Origin: Macropodus opercularis
Taxonomy: Eukaryota; Chordata; Actinopteri; Anabantiformes; Osphronemidae
Direction: 5' to 3'
DNA length: 64,000 nt
Assembly (NCBI GenBank): GCA_030770545.1
Contig: CM061106.1
Span: 13,875,001 to 13,939,000, forward strand
In this document: positions 54,075 through 64,000 of the stretch, one piece after another
Numbering within the stretch: position 1 is the stretch's first letter
Layout: each line of letters begins with the position of its first letter
Notes under the pieces: generated by a model
What the model was told of the DNA's origin: nothing
The model's database searches: none
What the model saw: only the letters and a program-made list of their open reading frames with translations
Translations under genes and position numbers: made by a program

Positions 54075-54330
54075 TGTAGGAAGGAGCGGTGCCACAGATC
54101 CTTCATCCACTGCTGTTAGACTCTACAACCAACCAGTCTAACAGCCACCGTGCAGATCATCTGCTGTAGTTGATCTGGGACTTTATGTTCAGTGTCTGGT
54201 ATTTGGAACAGTCGTACATTTGTATAATGGATCTTGTTCTTTGCTTCACTTTCATCCTTTCACTTCTTGCTGATTGTTTGTAGCCGTGGTAACAGTTGAA
54301 TTTCTCCACTGTGGGATCAGTAGAATGATC
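54075..54330 (+). mobile_element. LINE 3'-end fragment
   Basis: Matches 16213-16470 closely over AGTGTAGGAAGGAGC to GTGGGATCA. It lies in the intron between LRR exons 1 and 2. Confidence 0.65.
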
Positions 54331-55199
54331 TTCTCTCATCTTCCATCCTTGGCTAATGAGGCTGATTCTTCTTCATCTCTCTGGTGCAGTGTGGTCCTTC
54401 ATCCATCAGGAGGGGCCTCTTAGTTCTCCACATTTGTTGTGTGTCAGTCAGTGAGTGTGTATATTGTGTTTTCACGGGTTTGTGTGTCTAGTGTGTCCTC
54501 CCTGGTCCGTGTCTCTGCTTGTGCTGTCCCTCGTCCTGTCCCTTGGCCTCTAGCTCGGTTCGTTGCTTTGGTTAACTCTTGTGGGTTAGAGTTGAGTCAG
54601 TCTCAGGCGTTGGCTTCACCTTGTCAGCTTCCTGCTCTAGCAGCGGCTTTGTGTTCTAGTTTTCTATTGGCTGCTCTTCTCCTGTCGTGTGCAGTGATTG
54701 TTTTGTTCTGGTGTTCAGGGATTCATTGACGTCATAGGTCTGTTACTGTCGTCTCTGGTTCTCTCAGAACCTTTGAGTCAGTCCTGTTCAGAGTGTTGCA
54801 GTTTCTATTCTGGTTCCACAGTGTTTGTCCTTCTCTGATATCTGAACTAATATCTGGTCCCTTGAGATTGGTCTCCGTCTCTTTCTGCATCTGGGCCCTG
54901 CCCTGGTCCGGTTTGAGCTACTGCAACAATATCTCTGTGGTGTATTAGTCAAATATGCTGCCTTTATATAAATATTATATATTATGCCTTCATAGATTTT
55001 GTAATAACAGATTCTCATTAGATTTATTTCCTGTCTGTGTCTTTTCATTTAAACCAAACCAAATGTGGCCTTAACTACAGACACTAGAAACCCTACGTGT
55101 TCAATGTATTTGAAGAGAGACGTGATAAACCAAATGTTAAATAACAGTGAGGCTGTAGTTTATTGTTTACACGTTGGACACATCCTGACCTGAGACTTT
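54331..55199. other. Intron sequence, no gene
   Basis: A GT-rich segment (54435-54730) gives hydrophobic open frames that look accidental. Nothing recognised. Confidence 0.35.
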
Positions 55200-55373
55200 C
55201 CAGATGGCACTGTGGGCTCTCCAGTCCAGCAGAAAGTAGCTTCACTCCTGAATCCTGCAGGTTGTTGTTACTCAGGTCCAGTTCTTTCAGACTAGAGGAC
55301 TGGGAGCTGAGAACTGAGGACAGAGCTTCAAGGCCTCTTTCTGAGATGTTACAGCCACTGAGCCTGAAAAACA
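55200..55373 (-). CDS. NLR gene: LRR exon 1
   Basis: 174 bp, acceptor CAG|GCTCAG, donor TCTCAG|GTCAGG. Encodes LSGCNISERGLEALSSVLSS, KELDLSNNNLQDSGVKLLSA and PQCHLESLR. This is the usual fish NLR first repeat and is clearly different from the expanded SEISCDS type that follows. Its phase joins the NACHT exon (two bases GT plus G). Confidence 0.88.
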
Positions 55374-56524
55374 GTCAGAGACAGAGAGAAACCATCAGGA
55401 GTGTGGGTACTGGCTCAGAGAGGCCACTGCTTCCTGGACTATCAGTGACCCATGGGACAGAATCCTGCTCATTGTTTCTCTGTGGACATCACTAAATAAA
55501 GGTGATGCTGTCTGCTCAGAGGTAGTAGCTTCATGCTGATGGGGCAGACTTGACAGACTCCAGAGCAGCAGGAAAGGAGGTGGGGTGAGCTCCCTGTTGG
55601 CGAGAGGGAAACCACACCTAGAACCAGGGAGATGTGGTGCAGAGGCAGAAGCTACCAGAACTGGTGGAGAGGACCACTGGACCTCCCAAGGTGCTGATGG
55701 TTGGAGTCTGTGCTGCTCAGTGTGATGCTGTGGTTTACTGGGGATGAAGACAACATGGAGGTGGAGGACACCAACACATTTAACGTGAAACATTTAACCA
55801 GTTCTTCTAGTTTCTAGTCAGACAGTCCCCAGATGTTAATTCTGTCACTTTATTATGTTTGTCTGAATCTTCTTTGCATTTCGGGTGTAGAGGTGACTTA
55901 AAATCTTTGCCTTAGGCCAAAGTCCAGTGTGTGACTGACCATGATTAGTCGATGGAAGCTGAGAAACAGCCAGTGAATGAGGATTAAAACAGGCCCAGGT
56001 TTCTGTTCAGCTCTGGAGCCAGGCTGACTAAGAGTCATAGCTGTGTTGACCCAGAGCAGCTTCAAACACCAGCAGCAGTGACTTCATGGATTTCTCTCCT
56101 TAGAACATTGGAACCATTAGAGACATTGATTCATTTGCTGGTGACTCTGTCTGACTGCTTGTCTCTTAGATTCTATCCCAACTAGATCACTCACAGAAGT
56201 TCTTCTATTAATCAGCACGTCCACATTGAATCCAACCAACCAGTCTCTGCTACGTAGCTCAGGCTTTTCAGGCTGATGTGGTCAAACCTTCACTGAACAA
56301 ACCTGCTCTCAACCCTGGAGAACTAGCAGCTATAGGCCAACATCTAATCTGCCCTTTCTTTCTAAACCCTTGAAGTCGTAGCCAGACGACCATGTGTGTC
56401 AGGTTGAGACAGTCAATGCAAACACAGCAGCTGGATCAGTGATCAATGCTTCATGTCTGCAGACGTCTCTGGCTGAGGACAACTCCAGGCTGTTGATACA
56501 CATTTCAGTCATGTGAGGACTTAC
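55374..56524 (-). other. Intron between NACHT and first LRR exon
   Basis: No further coding sequence recognised. The long open frame around 55395-55793 has no family match. Confidence 0.4.
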
Positions 56525-58364
56525 ACAGCTTTGTTGGAGGCTTTGACGACTGGCAGCAGCCTCAGCAGAGCCTCCTCTGAACCAGAGTATTTCCTTAGGT
56601 CAAACTCGTCCAGATCTTCTTCTGATGACAGTAAGATGAAGCCCAGAGCCGACCACTGAGCAGGAGACAGTTCACATGTGGAGAAACGTCCTGATCTCAG
56701 GTTCTGTTGGATCTGCTCCACTAGAGAACCATCATTCAGTTCATTCAGACAGTGGAACAGGTTGATGCTTCTCTCTGCAGGCAGATCCTCACTGAGCTTC
56801 TCCTTGATGTACTGGACTGTTTCCTGATTGGTCTGTGAGCTACTTCCTGTCTGGGTCATCAGACCTTGTAGTAGAGTCTGATTAGTCTCCAGGGAAAGTC
56901 CCAGGAGGAAGCGGAGGAACAGGTCCAGGTGTCCATTTGGACTCTGTAAGGCCTGGTCAATAGCAAACCTGTGAATCACAGTCAGAGATGTTTTCCATAA
57001 AAGCAGGTTCCATCGTGGCAAAGACATAACATTTGTGTTGCCGTTGTTGAAACACAGCATCACATGAACAGCAGCCAGAAACTCCTGAACACTCAGATGA
57101 ACAAAGCTGAACATCTTCACTTCGTCCTTCTTCCCTCGCTCTTCTTTAAAGATCTCTGTGAAAACTCCTGAACACACTGAGGCTCCATTGACATCGATGC
57201 CGCTCTCTTTCAGATCGTTCTCATAGAAAATCAAGTTTTCCTTATCCAGCTGCTCATAAGCCAGTTTTGCTAATGACTTGATGTACGTGATGCTCTGTTC
57301 TGGTTCGTACTTCTCTATAGTCTGCTTCACGTGAAACTTCAGGAACTCTGTGTACATCTCAGTCAGGGTCTTGGGCAGCTCTCCTCCCTCTCTGGTTCTC
57401 AGCAGATCCTCCAGAACTGTAGCAGTGATCCAGCAGAAGACTGGGATGTGACACATGATTAAGAGGCTTCGTGATGTCTTGATGTGGGAGATGATGGTTG
57501 TGGCCTGCTGCTCATCTCTGAACCTCTTCCTGAAGTACTGCTCCTTCTGTGGGTCAGTGAACCCTCTGACCTCTGTCACCATGTCAACGCACCCAGGAGG
57601 GATCTGATTGGCTGCTGCAGGTCGTGTGGTGATCCAGAGGCGAGCAGCGCGTAGTAGTTTTCCACTGATGAGTTTCTTTATCAGAACGTTTACTTCATTC
57701 GACTTTGTTACATCAGTAGAACTGAGGTCATCAACATCGAAGTTCAGGTGAAGGTGACTCTCGTCCAGTCCATCAAACACAAACAGAAGCTTGAACTCGC
57801 TCTTGTCATAGTTGGTGTTTCCTGATGACTGTAGAGCTGTAAAGATGTAGTTCAGAGCCTCTTGGCTGATGGACTTTGTTTCTGGGTTACATTTATGAAT
57901 GAGCTCTGCCAAACTAAACTTCTGTCCCATCAGTAGATTCAGCTGACGGAAGGTGAAGGGGAAAATCAGATGCACGTCTTGACTGGACCTTTGTTCAGCC
58001 CAGTCCAACGCGAACTTGTGCACAAGGACAGTTTTTCCAATTCCAGCGATTCCATTGGTCAGCACTGTTCTGACGGCTCTGCCGTCTCCAGAGGGGTGTT
58101 TGAACATGTCGCTGGGTTGGATCTGATCCTCTGAGTCCATTTGCTTTCTTGGCTTTTCCATCTGATGGATTTCATGCTGTGTGTTCATCTCTATGTGACC
58201 CGTGGCTGTGACGTACAGCTCTGTGTAGATGGTGTGTAGCTGCTGTGCGTCCTTCTTCTGTGTCCAGCCTTCTTGCACTAAGGGAAACCTGTCACTGAAG
58301 TGTTCCTGGAGCTTCTGTTGATAGTATGTGATGTGTCGTGGCTGTGGTACTGGAATCATTCCAT
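56525..58364 (-). CDS. NLRC3-like protein: FISNA-NACHT exon
   Basis: An 1,840-bp exon between acceptor TTTGCTCCAG (58365-58366) and donor GCTGT|GTAAGT at 56525. It encodes 612 residues from GMIPVPQPRHITYYQQKLQE: a FISNA domain (about 5-70), the NACHT nucleotide-binding domain with P-loop GIAGIGKTVLVHKF (about 95), Walker B LLFVFDGLDESHL (about 195) and sensor region LWITTRP, then the winged-helix and NOD2-type helical regions with FSFVHLSVQEFLAAVH (about 420) and the closing ALLRLLPVVKASNKA. NLRs are cytoplasmic pattern-recognition ATPases that oligomerise on sensing microbial or danger signals. FISNA marks the fish-expanded NLR-C group. The frame is intact. The entering phase (1) matches the small exon at 60563-60646, the leaving phase (2) the LRR exons. 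Confidence 0.93.
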
Positions 58365-58665
58365 CTGGAGCAAAGACAAACAGAAAACATCACTGAGTAT
58401 GTACAGTGGGTTTCTCAGTGTCAGGGTTGATTGTTTTTTCAGAAACATGATCTGTAAGTGAGTTTGTAGCCTCTGTCTTTAATGTCAAGATAGATCGATG
58501 CCCCAAAACAAAGAGTCCTGTGGTGCTTTTCCCTGATCTGATTTCAAGTGTTGTCTTGTCAGACTTAGTTCAAATGAGGTAGATGAACCAGATAAAATCA
58601 TGTGCAAAAAATTTTGTTCTACTACTACATTTTATGAATGAACACTGGTGATTTTTTTATTATAT
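58365..58665 (-). other. Intron sequence
   Basis: No feature recognised. Confidence 0.35.
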
Positions 58666-59156
58666 TGTTACAAACTGGGGCTTGACATAAACTAATACTA
58701 AAGTTGGAGAGTCGCACTATGACTGACTGTGCAGCGAACCCAAACGCATCATCAGAACTGACATGACTAGACTTGAAACAGTGCATTTAATATAACTTAA
58801 TGAATAAAGAACATGAAACAATTAAATGCAGGAGTCCTTAACCACGACTAAACCAGAAAAAACTCTACTTTAAAGACTTAAACATGACTTGAACACACTG
58901 ATAAGTAAACCCAGAGGCTCACTGCACATCCCAGTTGGTCGTTCTGTATGACTTACAGAACATGACAGGAGCATTTGACTTGACTTACATGACAAAGAAC
59001 TAAAGAGACATAACAGACTGACAAAGACACAAAGAATGGAAGCTTAAATAGAACTAAAGAGGAAATAAACACAGATGTAATCAATAATTATACAAGGAGA
59101 ATGTGACATCACAAGACAGACAGAAAACCTGGATCCCTCAGAGCCGGACTGTAACA
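58666..59156 (-). mobile_element. Solo LTR (family S type) with exact target duplication
   Basis: 491 bp. On the + strand it starts TGTTACAAACTGGGG and ends GGACTGTAACA, flanked by TATAT on both sides (58661-58665, 59157-59161). On the minus strand it has TCTATTTAAGCTTCC as a TATA-like element and CAAGTCAAGTC-type repeats, in the same arrangement as the solo LTRs at 10764 and 46443. Confidence 0.8.
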
Positions 59157-60562
59157 TATATATATTTTTAAATATACATTGCTAAGCGTAACAACATCGC
59201 AAATTAAAACGCGACCGTTTTTACTAGGAAAGAGCATTAGCTCAGATTTGTAATTTTGTTTTCTGTGTTGCACATTTAACCTTGTCTTTTGTGAGATGTG
59301 GGATAAGTAAAGACTCCAAGACGTTCGTGGTTTATCTGAACAAATGTCTGTGCTGCTTTCAGAACAGACAAAAATGACCAAAATGACCAACTGAGAATCT
59401 GTCACATTGTCATATTTGCATGCGTGTGACAAACAATTCACCCTTGCAACAGACTGAGGAGGTGCTGATGGGACTAATAAGGCAGCTAAGCATTAACCAT
59501 GTCAGAGTGGGGATCACGCTTCATGACATTCAGTGGGAACCTGCTAAAAGCTTGCTGAAATCACACATCACCTGCATCTAAGCTGCTCCATCTGCATGTA
59601 CAAGTGGTAGTTTTATACATCAGTAGTTTTATACATTTTTTATACATCTTCATGTCTATTATTTATGTATATTCTTTACATTCCAGTTTGTTTACATTTG
59701 AAACCACTACACACTTTCTCTGTTTTGGCTCCTTATACAGTTTTTCATATGTGATCTGCTGAACTAGGGAATTTTCTCCATGTGGGATTAATAAAGCCTC
59801 TCATCTTATCTGGGAGTTTGGGGTTGGGAAGGTTTATGTTGTCAGTAGGACAGTAACAGAACCGTCCACTCATAAGAGCTGAGTGAACTTCCTGATCGAC
59901 CTCTTGCTTTTTGTTGTCTTCCTGTTTTACTTTGCTGTTGGGTTATGGCCACATCTTGTATTTAATGGGGTTCATGGTTTGTGCCCAACTCCAGCTTTTA
60001 GCTGTCACCAATAGTCTGGATGAGGACACACACACTGTGACGTCCTCCATCAACAGCTTGTTACCATAAACATTAAACCTACCTTGTTTTAGATTCAATA
60101 GAAAATGACTTCATAGCTCCCAGTGAAAGCTGGAGGTCACTGTTTAAACATTAATTCATAAATGAGACTGATGCCTGAGAATGTGTTTGACCTGGAGACG
60201 CAAACAGCTTCAGCAACTGCATCCTGCAACATTATCACCGACATGACAGCTTACTGTCACTTCCATCCAACATGATGAAACCTTTTACTCTGCAGCAGGA
60301 ACGAGATGAGATGGTGACGACCTGTAGACAATTAGACTAAAAGCTGGAAATGCTATGTATTAATAATTTAACAAGATACTATTTAAATTATTCACAGAAC
60401 GTTTTTACCTTTTATGTTTAAGTCTCACGGTTTGTATAGTTTTTTTCACGTAGATTTTCAGTTTGCTTTGACGTCTGTCTGTCATGTCTAAAACCAAATA
60501 TTCCATTTTCAGAGATACAACGTATCTAATCAGATATGAACCAGATATGACAGCAGCTTTAC
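59157..60562 (-). other. Intron sequence with a LINE tail
   Basis: The stretch 59740-59815 ends TTCTCCATGTGGGATTAATA, another fish LINE 3' tail. No exon was recognised elsewhere. Confidence 0.4.
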
Positions 60563-60646
60563 CTTTGTGCTGACTGCTGTCACTGGGAGGAGACACAATC
60601 TGAGAGGAGTCAGAGGAAGGTCCATCATCTGCAGCATCCTCCACAT
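60563..60646 (-). CDS. NLR gene: small N-terminal exon
   Basis: 84 bp between acceptor TCTGTCTGTAG and donor CACAAAG|GTAAAG. Encodes DVEDAADDGPSSDSSQIVSP and PSDSSQHK, a short acidic/serine-rich linker typical of the small exons before FISNA in fish NLRs. It enters and leaves in phase 1, so it is symmetric and joins the FISNA-NACHT exon in frame (K then D/G). The exon with the start codon is not seen. It may lie beyond the window or have been lost among the repeats to the right. Confidence 0.65.
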
Positions 60647-60767
60647 CTACAGACAGAGAAACAACATGAAATAAAAGCTTTCATTTGATTCAGATACTTG
60701 GAGTCAATGCAGTTAAACAGAACAGGAAACTACAGCATCATTGTCCTTCAGGAGGCTGATTACCCAC

Positions 60768-61102
60768 TGTTACCTATGGTTTGTCTTCAGTTCGTATTTT
60801 AGATGTCTCGCTTTGTATTCAGGTTTGTTTGGTGTTAAAGTTTTGTAGCCTTGGTTCTTGTCAGTAATGTGTGTAGGTGTTTGTCTTAGTTTAGTGTTAA
60901 GTTTTGTAGCGCCAGGTTCAGAGTATGTTTGTCTAGGTTTATGTTTAGTTCCACTTCAGGTCATTTATGTCTAGTCTGTAATCTTCCATGTTAGTGCTTT
61001 GTTCTTGTTTATTGTTTTTTTGATTAAAAACAAGTTAACTGTTCACCTGAGTCTCTGGGTTGTGCGATTGGGTCCTCCTCTGTCAATTTGTTAGTGTGGG
61101 CA
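60768..61102 (+). repeat. Possible LTR
   Basis: Starts TGTTACCTATGG, has internal TTAGTGTTAAGTTTTGTAG-type repeats and ends near TGAGTCTCTGGGTTGTGCG ... GTGTGGGCACA, a composition common at LTR ends in fish. A partner LTR was not found, so ends and class are uncertain. Confidence 0.35.
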
Positions 61103-61210
61103 CAGGCTCCAGGTTGAGCAGCCCTTTTTGTATTTGAGTCTTGCGAATGGGGAATTAGGCTCTAGGTTGAGCTTCCCCCTTCAGTCAGTTTTGGCGTCAC
61201 CTAATGGCGA

Positions 61211-62900
61211 TTAGAGGTAGTACCAGGGACTCAGGTGTTCCTGCCCCTGGTACTTTAGTGAGTTAGAGTAGTGCGTGGTAACAGAATCAGCCAGCCAATA
61301 AGGACCCAGCCGACCCAGTTTTGTTTTGTGTTTGTGGGGAATCGTGTTTGTTTGTTTGTGTATCTGTGTGCTTGCTGAACTTAGTTTTGGTTCAGGATAT
61401 TCTTGTTTTCTAGCATTTTGTTTGTTTTTTTGTTGACTGAACATGCCGTTTCCAGTAGTCAGGCTGCCTCCGGGTCTCCCAAGGCAGATCTTGGAGCTCA
61501 TCAACCTAGCCACCGGTGACACTAATCTGCAGGCCCGCCGACAGGCCTGCACTGATTGTTTGAACCTCTTGTTAGACCATAATGAACTTTGGTCAAGACG
61601 CGACACCGGAGATTTGTATTTGATTTAGATTATGTTTCCAGTATTGTTAGGTCCCCTTCGCGCCGGCGCTCCAGGAGGAGAATGCTGGTGGCCGATAGGC
61701 GGGAGTGGAGGACTGAGGTCCTTGCTCCACCCCCCCGGTATCCTCTGGACGAGATACCGGAGCCCGTGGTTCAGCGGTGGGATACCACCCCCACGGGAAG
61801 TCCTCCTGAGCTAACCCTGGAGTCTCAGGGGGTGGTCACCCCTGCATCGACTCCAGTGCTAGCATCCCGGAGTTTGGTTCCTGCCCCGCGACGTCGGGAG
61901 TCGACATCGCGGCCCACGGCACCAACTCCAGCACCCCGGCGCCTCAAGGTGGAGACGTCGGTCGGTGGAAGTCAGCGGCCGTTCACCGCTGCACCTGGCC
62001 CTATGCTCTGTGGTCTCCAGGAGGAGATGACGAGCCTGGGGAAACAGCGGCTTACCCCCGCTGCACCTACTCAGAGTCCGGTTCCTGCTTCGCGGCATTT
62101 GGTTTCGCGCCCGCAGCACCAACTCCAGCACCACGACGTCTCAAGGTGGTGGCGTCGTCTGGTGAAAGCCAGCGGTTCAATACCGCTGCACCCACTCCAT
62201 CGCCCCAGCATCTCCTAGAGGAGGTGACGGGCCTGGGGAAGCAGTGGCTCGGAGCCACTGAACCACCATTAGCGTTGTGTGCTCAAGGGGAGCACATTTT
62301 TGTTTCCAGTTCTCCAGAGCTCGGGAGGAGCGTGTGTTGCCTGCTGGGATGTTCTGCCCAGCTGATCGTTTGGAGCTTGGTGTTCCCGAGGGGAACGCTG
62401 CCGAGCTGCTCACCTAGTCCGCCTCGGAGCTTGGTGTTCCCGAGCTGTTCATCTCGTCTCGTTTGGAGCTCGGTGTTACCAAGCTGACCTCATCTGCCTC
62501 GGAGCTTCGTAGTTACCAAGCTGACCTCATCTGCCTCGGAGCTCGGCGCTGCCGGGCTGCCCTTCTCGTCTAGTTCGGAGCTCAACGCGGCCGAGCCGTG
62601 CATCTCGCCTGCCTCGAAGCTCGGCACAGCGGCCCTGCTCGCCTCGGGAGAGGTTCCCATCCTGCCTGCCTCCAAGAGGTTTACGCCGTCGGTTTGGCCC
62701 TGCCTCCTTCGTTGCCGGCCACCCAGGGGGATTCGTCTAGCTGCCTCGGAGTCTGTTTTGTCCCCAGCTGCTGCTGGGTAGAGCATACGGCAGTCTTCAC
62801 CCGCCTTAATGGGACATCTTCAGTTAGAACATTTCTCCTTAGAGCCAGAGACTCCGTTTTGTACCAGGGCCTTAGGCGTTCCTACCCCTGGTACTGCAAA
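61211..62900 (+). repeat. Repeat-derived proline-rich segment bounded by a hairpin-bearing direct repeat
   Basis: A segment of about 75 bp, containing GTACCAGGG - about 17 nt - CCCTGGTAC and then GTAACAG, occurs at 61217-61290 and again, diverged, at 62856-62935. Between them lies GC-rich sequence with a 209-codon open frame (61589-62218) rich in Pro, Arg and Thr and with repeated 'TPAPRRL' and 'PAPTP'-like phrases. An upstream short frame from 61443 (MPFPVVRLPPGLPRQILELI) is broken by a stop. It looks like the remains of a transposon ORF rather than a cellular gene. Family unknown. Confidence 0.45.
62305..62665 (+). repeat. Degenerate tandem repeat, unit about 45-50 bp
   Basis: Repeated GAGCTCGG(T)GTTACCAAGCTG and CATCTGCCTCGGAGCT phrases recur about seven times with drift. 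Each unit contains a small palindrome (GAGCTTGGTG / CCGAGCTG). Confidence 0.75.
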
Positions 62901-62929
62901 ATAGTATAGTTCAGAGTGTGCTTGTGTAA

Positions 62930-64000
62930 CAGCATCACTCTGTGAGAGGATGCTCCTAATTTTCGCAATATTCCTAAGGTGGAAGTAGGCAGTTCTAGAG
63001 ATTTCTTTAATATATGGCGTAAAGGAGAGATCTTGGTCAAAGATGACAACAAGGTTCCTCACAGTAGAGCTTGAAGCTATTGTTGTGTCATCCAGAGTAA
63101 CAATCTGATTCAATAATGAGTCTGTGTGGTTTTTAGCACCAATTATAATAACCTCAGTTTTAACTGAATTCAGTTGTAGAAAGTTATGGGACATCCAGGA
63201 TTTGATATCATTTAAACAAGTTTGAAGTTTGACTAATTGGTTTGTTTCCTCTGGTTTCATGGACAATTATAACTGAGTATCGTCTGCATAGCAGTGAAAA
63301 TTTATAGAATGTTTCCTAATAATATCACCAAGAGGAGACATGTAAAGACTGAAAAGTATTGGACCAAGCACAGAACCCTGTGGAACAACAAAGCTAATCT
63401 TCATGTGGATGGAAGATTGATCATGGACATGAACAAATTGGAATCTGTTCAACAGATAAGACTTAAACCATCCCAGTGCTTTTCCTTTAATCTCAATGCT
63501 ATGTTCCAGTCTCTGCAATAGAATCTTGTGATCTATCGTATCAAATGCTGCACTAAGATCTAACAGGACAAGTACAACAACAACAAGGACAACAGTTCAT
63601 GAATAAGATGACTGCTCTCCTCTGTGTAGCTACAAGGGAATGAGACAAAAGATGATGGAATCATCTCCTTAAATCTGACAACAGCATCATCAGATAAACA
63701 CCTGCTGTAGTAAAACTTCTTTCCAACCGTTGTCAAGTCTGTTGTGGTAAATTCAAACGTCATTAAGAAATGGTCAGATAACAGAGGGTTTTGAGGGAGA
63801 ACTTTTAAATTATCAATCTCAACCCCATACGTCAGGACAAGATCAAGAGTATGATTAAGACAGTGACAAGTCGCCCACTACAATCCCTTTATCTGTGCTA
63901 AGAACTAAGTTAGATAAAAACTCTGAGAATTCAGTTAAGAACTCTGAATATGGACCAGGAGGACGGTAGACGAAGCAGAACACAACTGGTTTCTGGGTTT
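62930..64000 (-). mobile_element. LINE (CR1/L2-like), deleted and interrupted, continues past window
   Basis: On the minus strand, from the right edge: endonuclease sequence (HTLDLVLTYG-type segment near 63850, LLSDHFLMTFEFTTTDLTT near 63760), a junction near 63560 where the end of the endonuclease region is joined directly to reverse transcriptase (LVLLDLSAAFDTIDH), then PQGSVLGPILFSLYM and the catalytic CYADDTQL near 63270, an in-frame TAA just after it, and the thumb region (CLNDIKSWMSHNFLQLNSVK, about 63200). It ends about 62930 without a recognisable 3' tail. The internal deletion removes the N-terminal part of the reverse transcriptase, so it is inactive. Confidence 0.8.

Noticed and set aside
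55395..55793. 132-residue minus-strand frame in the NACHT-LRR intron
   Set aside because: Not needed by the phase-matched splice from 56525 to 55373, and no domain was recognised.
61589..62218. A 209-residue proline-rich cellular protein
   Set aside because: It sits between direct repeats with drifting tandem units, has a broken upstream frame and no recognisable domain; transposon-derived sequence is more likely.

Overview
This is a teleost fish nuclear genome segment. The evidence is an NLR gene of the fish-expanded FISNA-NACHT-LRR (NLRC3-like) type with one leucine-rich repeat per 174-bp exon, together with a GIMAP-type GTPase, a pyrin-domain gene, a two-exon C2H2 zinc-finger gene and a dense load of fish-typical transposons (BEL/Pao, Ty3/gypsy chromovirus, endogenous retrovirus remnants, LINEs, piggyBac). 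There is no bacterial or viral gene organisation.

Layout. 1-2.55 kb: two fragments of 28S rDNA, short telomere-like runs and two oppositely oriented arrays of a 50-bp satellite. 3.5-4.05 kb: a two-exon pyrin-domain (PYD-only) gene, + strand. 4.4-13.3 kb: a decayed BEL/Pao element whose 3' end is replaced by a 5'-truncated LINE, itself split by a solo LTR. 14.1-15.0 kb: GIMAP/AIG1 GTPase. 17.8-19.3 kb: 3' remnant of an endogenous retrovirus with one LTR. 20.5-25.1 kb: C2H2 zinc-finger gene, minus strand, with promoter motif. 25.1-26.1 kb: I-type LINE. 27.2-30.4 kb: a broken CALHM-like gene between two copies of a dispersed repeat. 34.3-34.8 kb: 42-bp minisatellite. 35.8-60.6 kb: one large minus-strand NLR gene: a small 5' exon at 60.6 kb, the FISNA-NACHT exon at 56.5-58.4 kb, thirteen internal LRR exons, and a terminal LRR exon with stop at 35.8 kb. 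Its introns hold an intact-looking Ty3/gypsy chromovirus (35,972-42,064), a piggyBac element (42,570-44,787), three solo LTRs of one structural type and a 1.8-kb LTR-like insertion. 60.7-64 kb: LTR-like and low-complexity repeat-derived sequence, then a LINE running off the right edge.

How it fits together. PYD, NLR and GIMAP genes are all innate-immune families, so this looks like a repeat-rich immune gene cluster. The NLR gene is the most notable cellular gene. Its LRR exons are nearly identical, all symmetric in phase, and differ mainly at a few residues just after the splice acceptor, where the LRR beta-strand is predicted. Transposon insertions within the duplicated intron units, checked against empty copies elsewhere in the array, give exact target duplications and a relative order of events. 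The chromovirus has 908-bp LTRs differing at only 5 positions, open gag and pol frames, and a 10-nt match between leader and primer-binding region suggesting self-priming. No tRNA gene or CRISPR array was seen. The transcription start and first coding exon of the NLR gene were not found.
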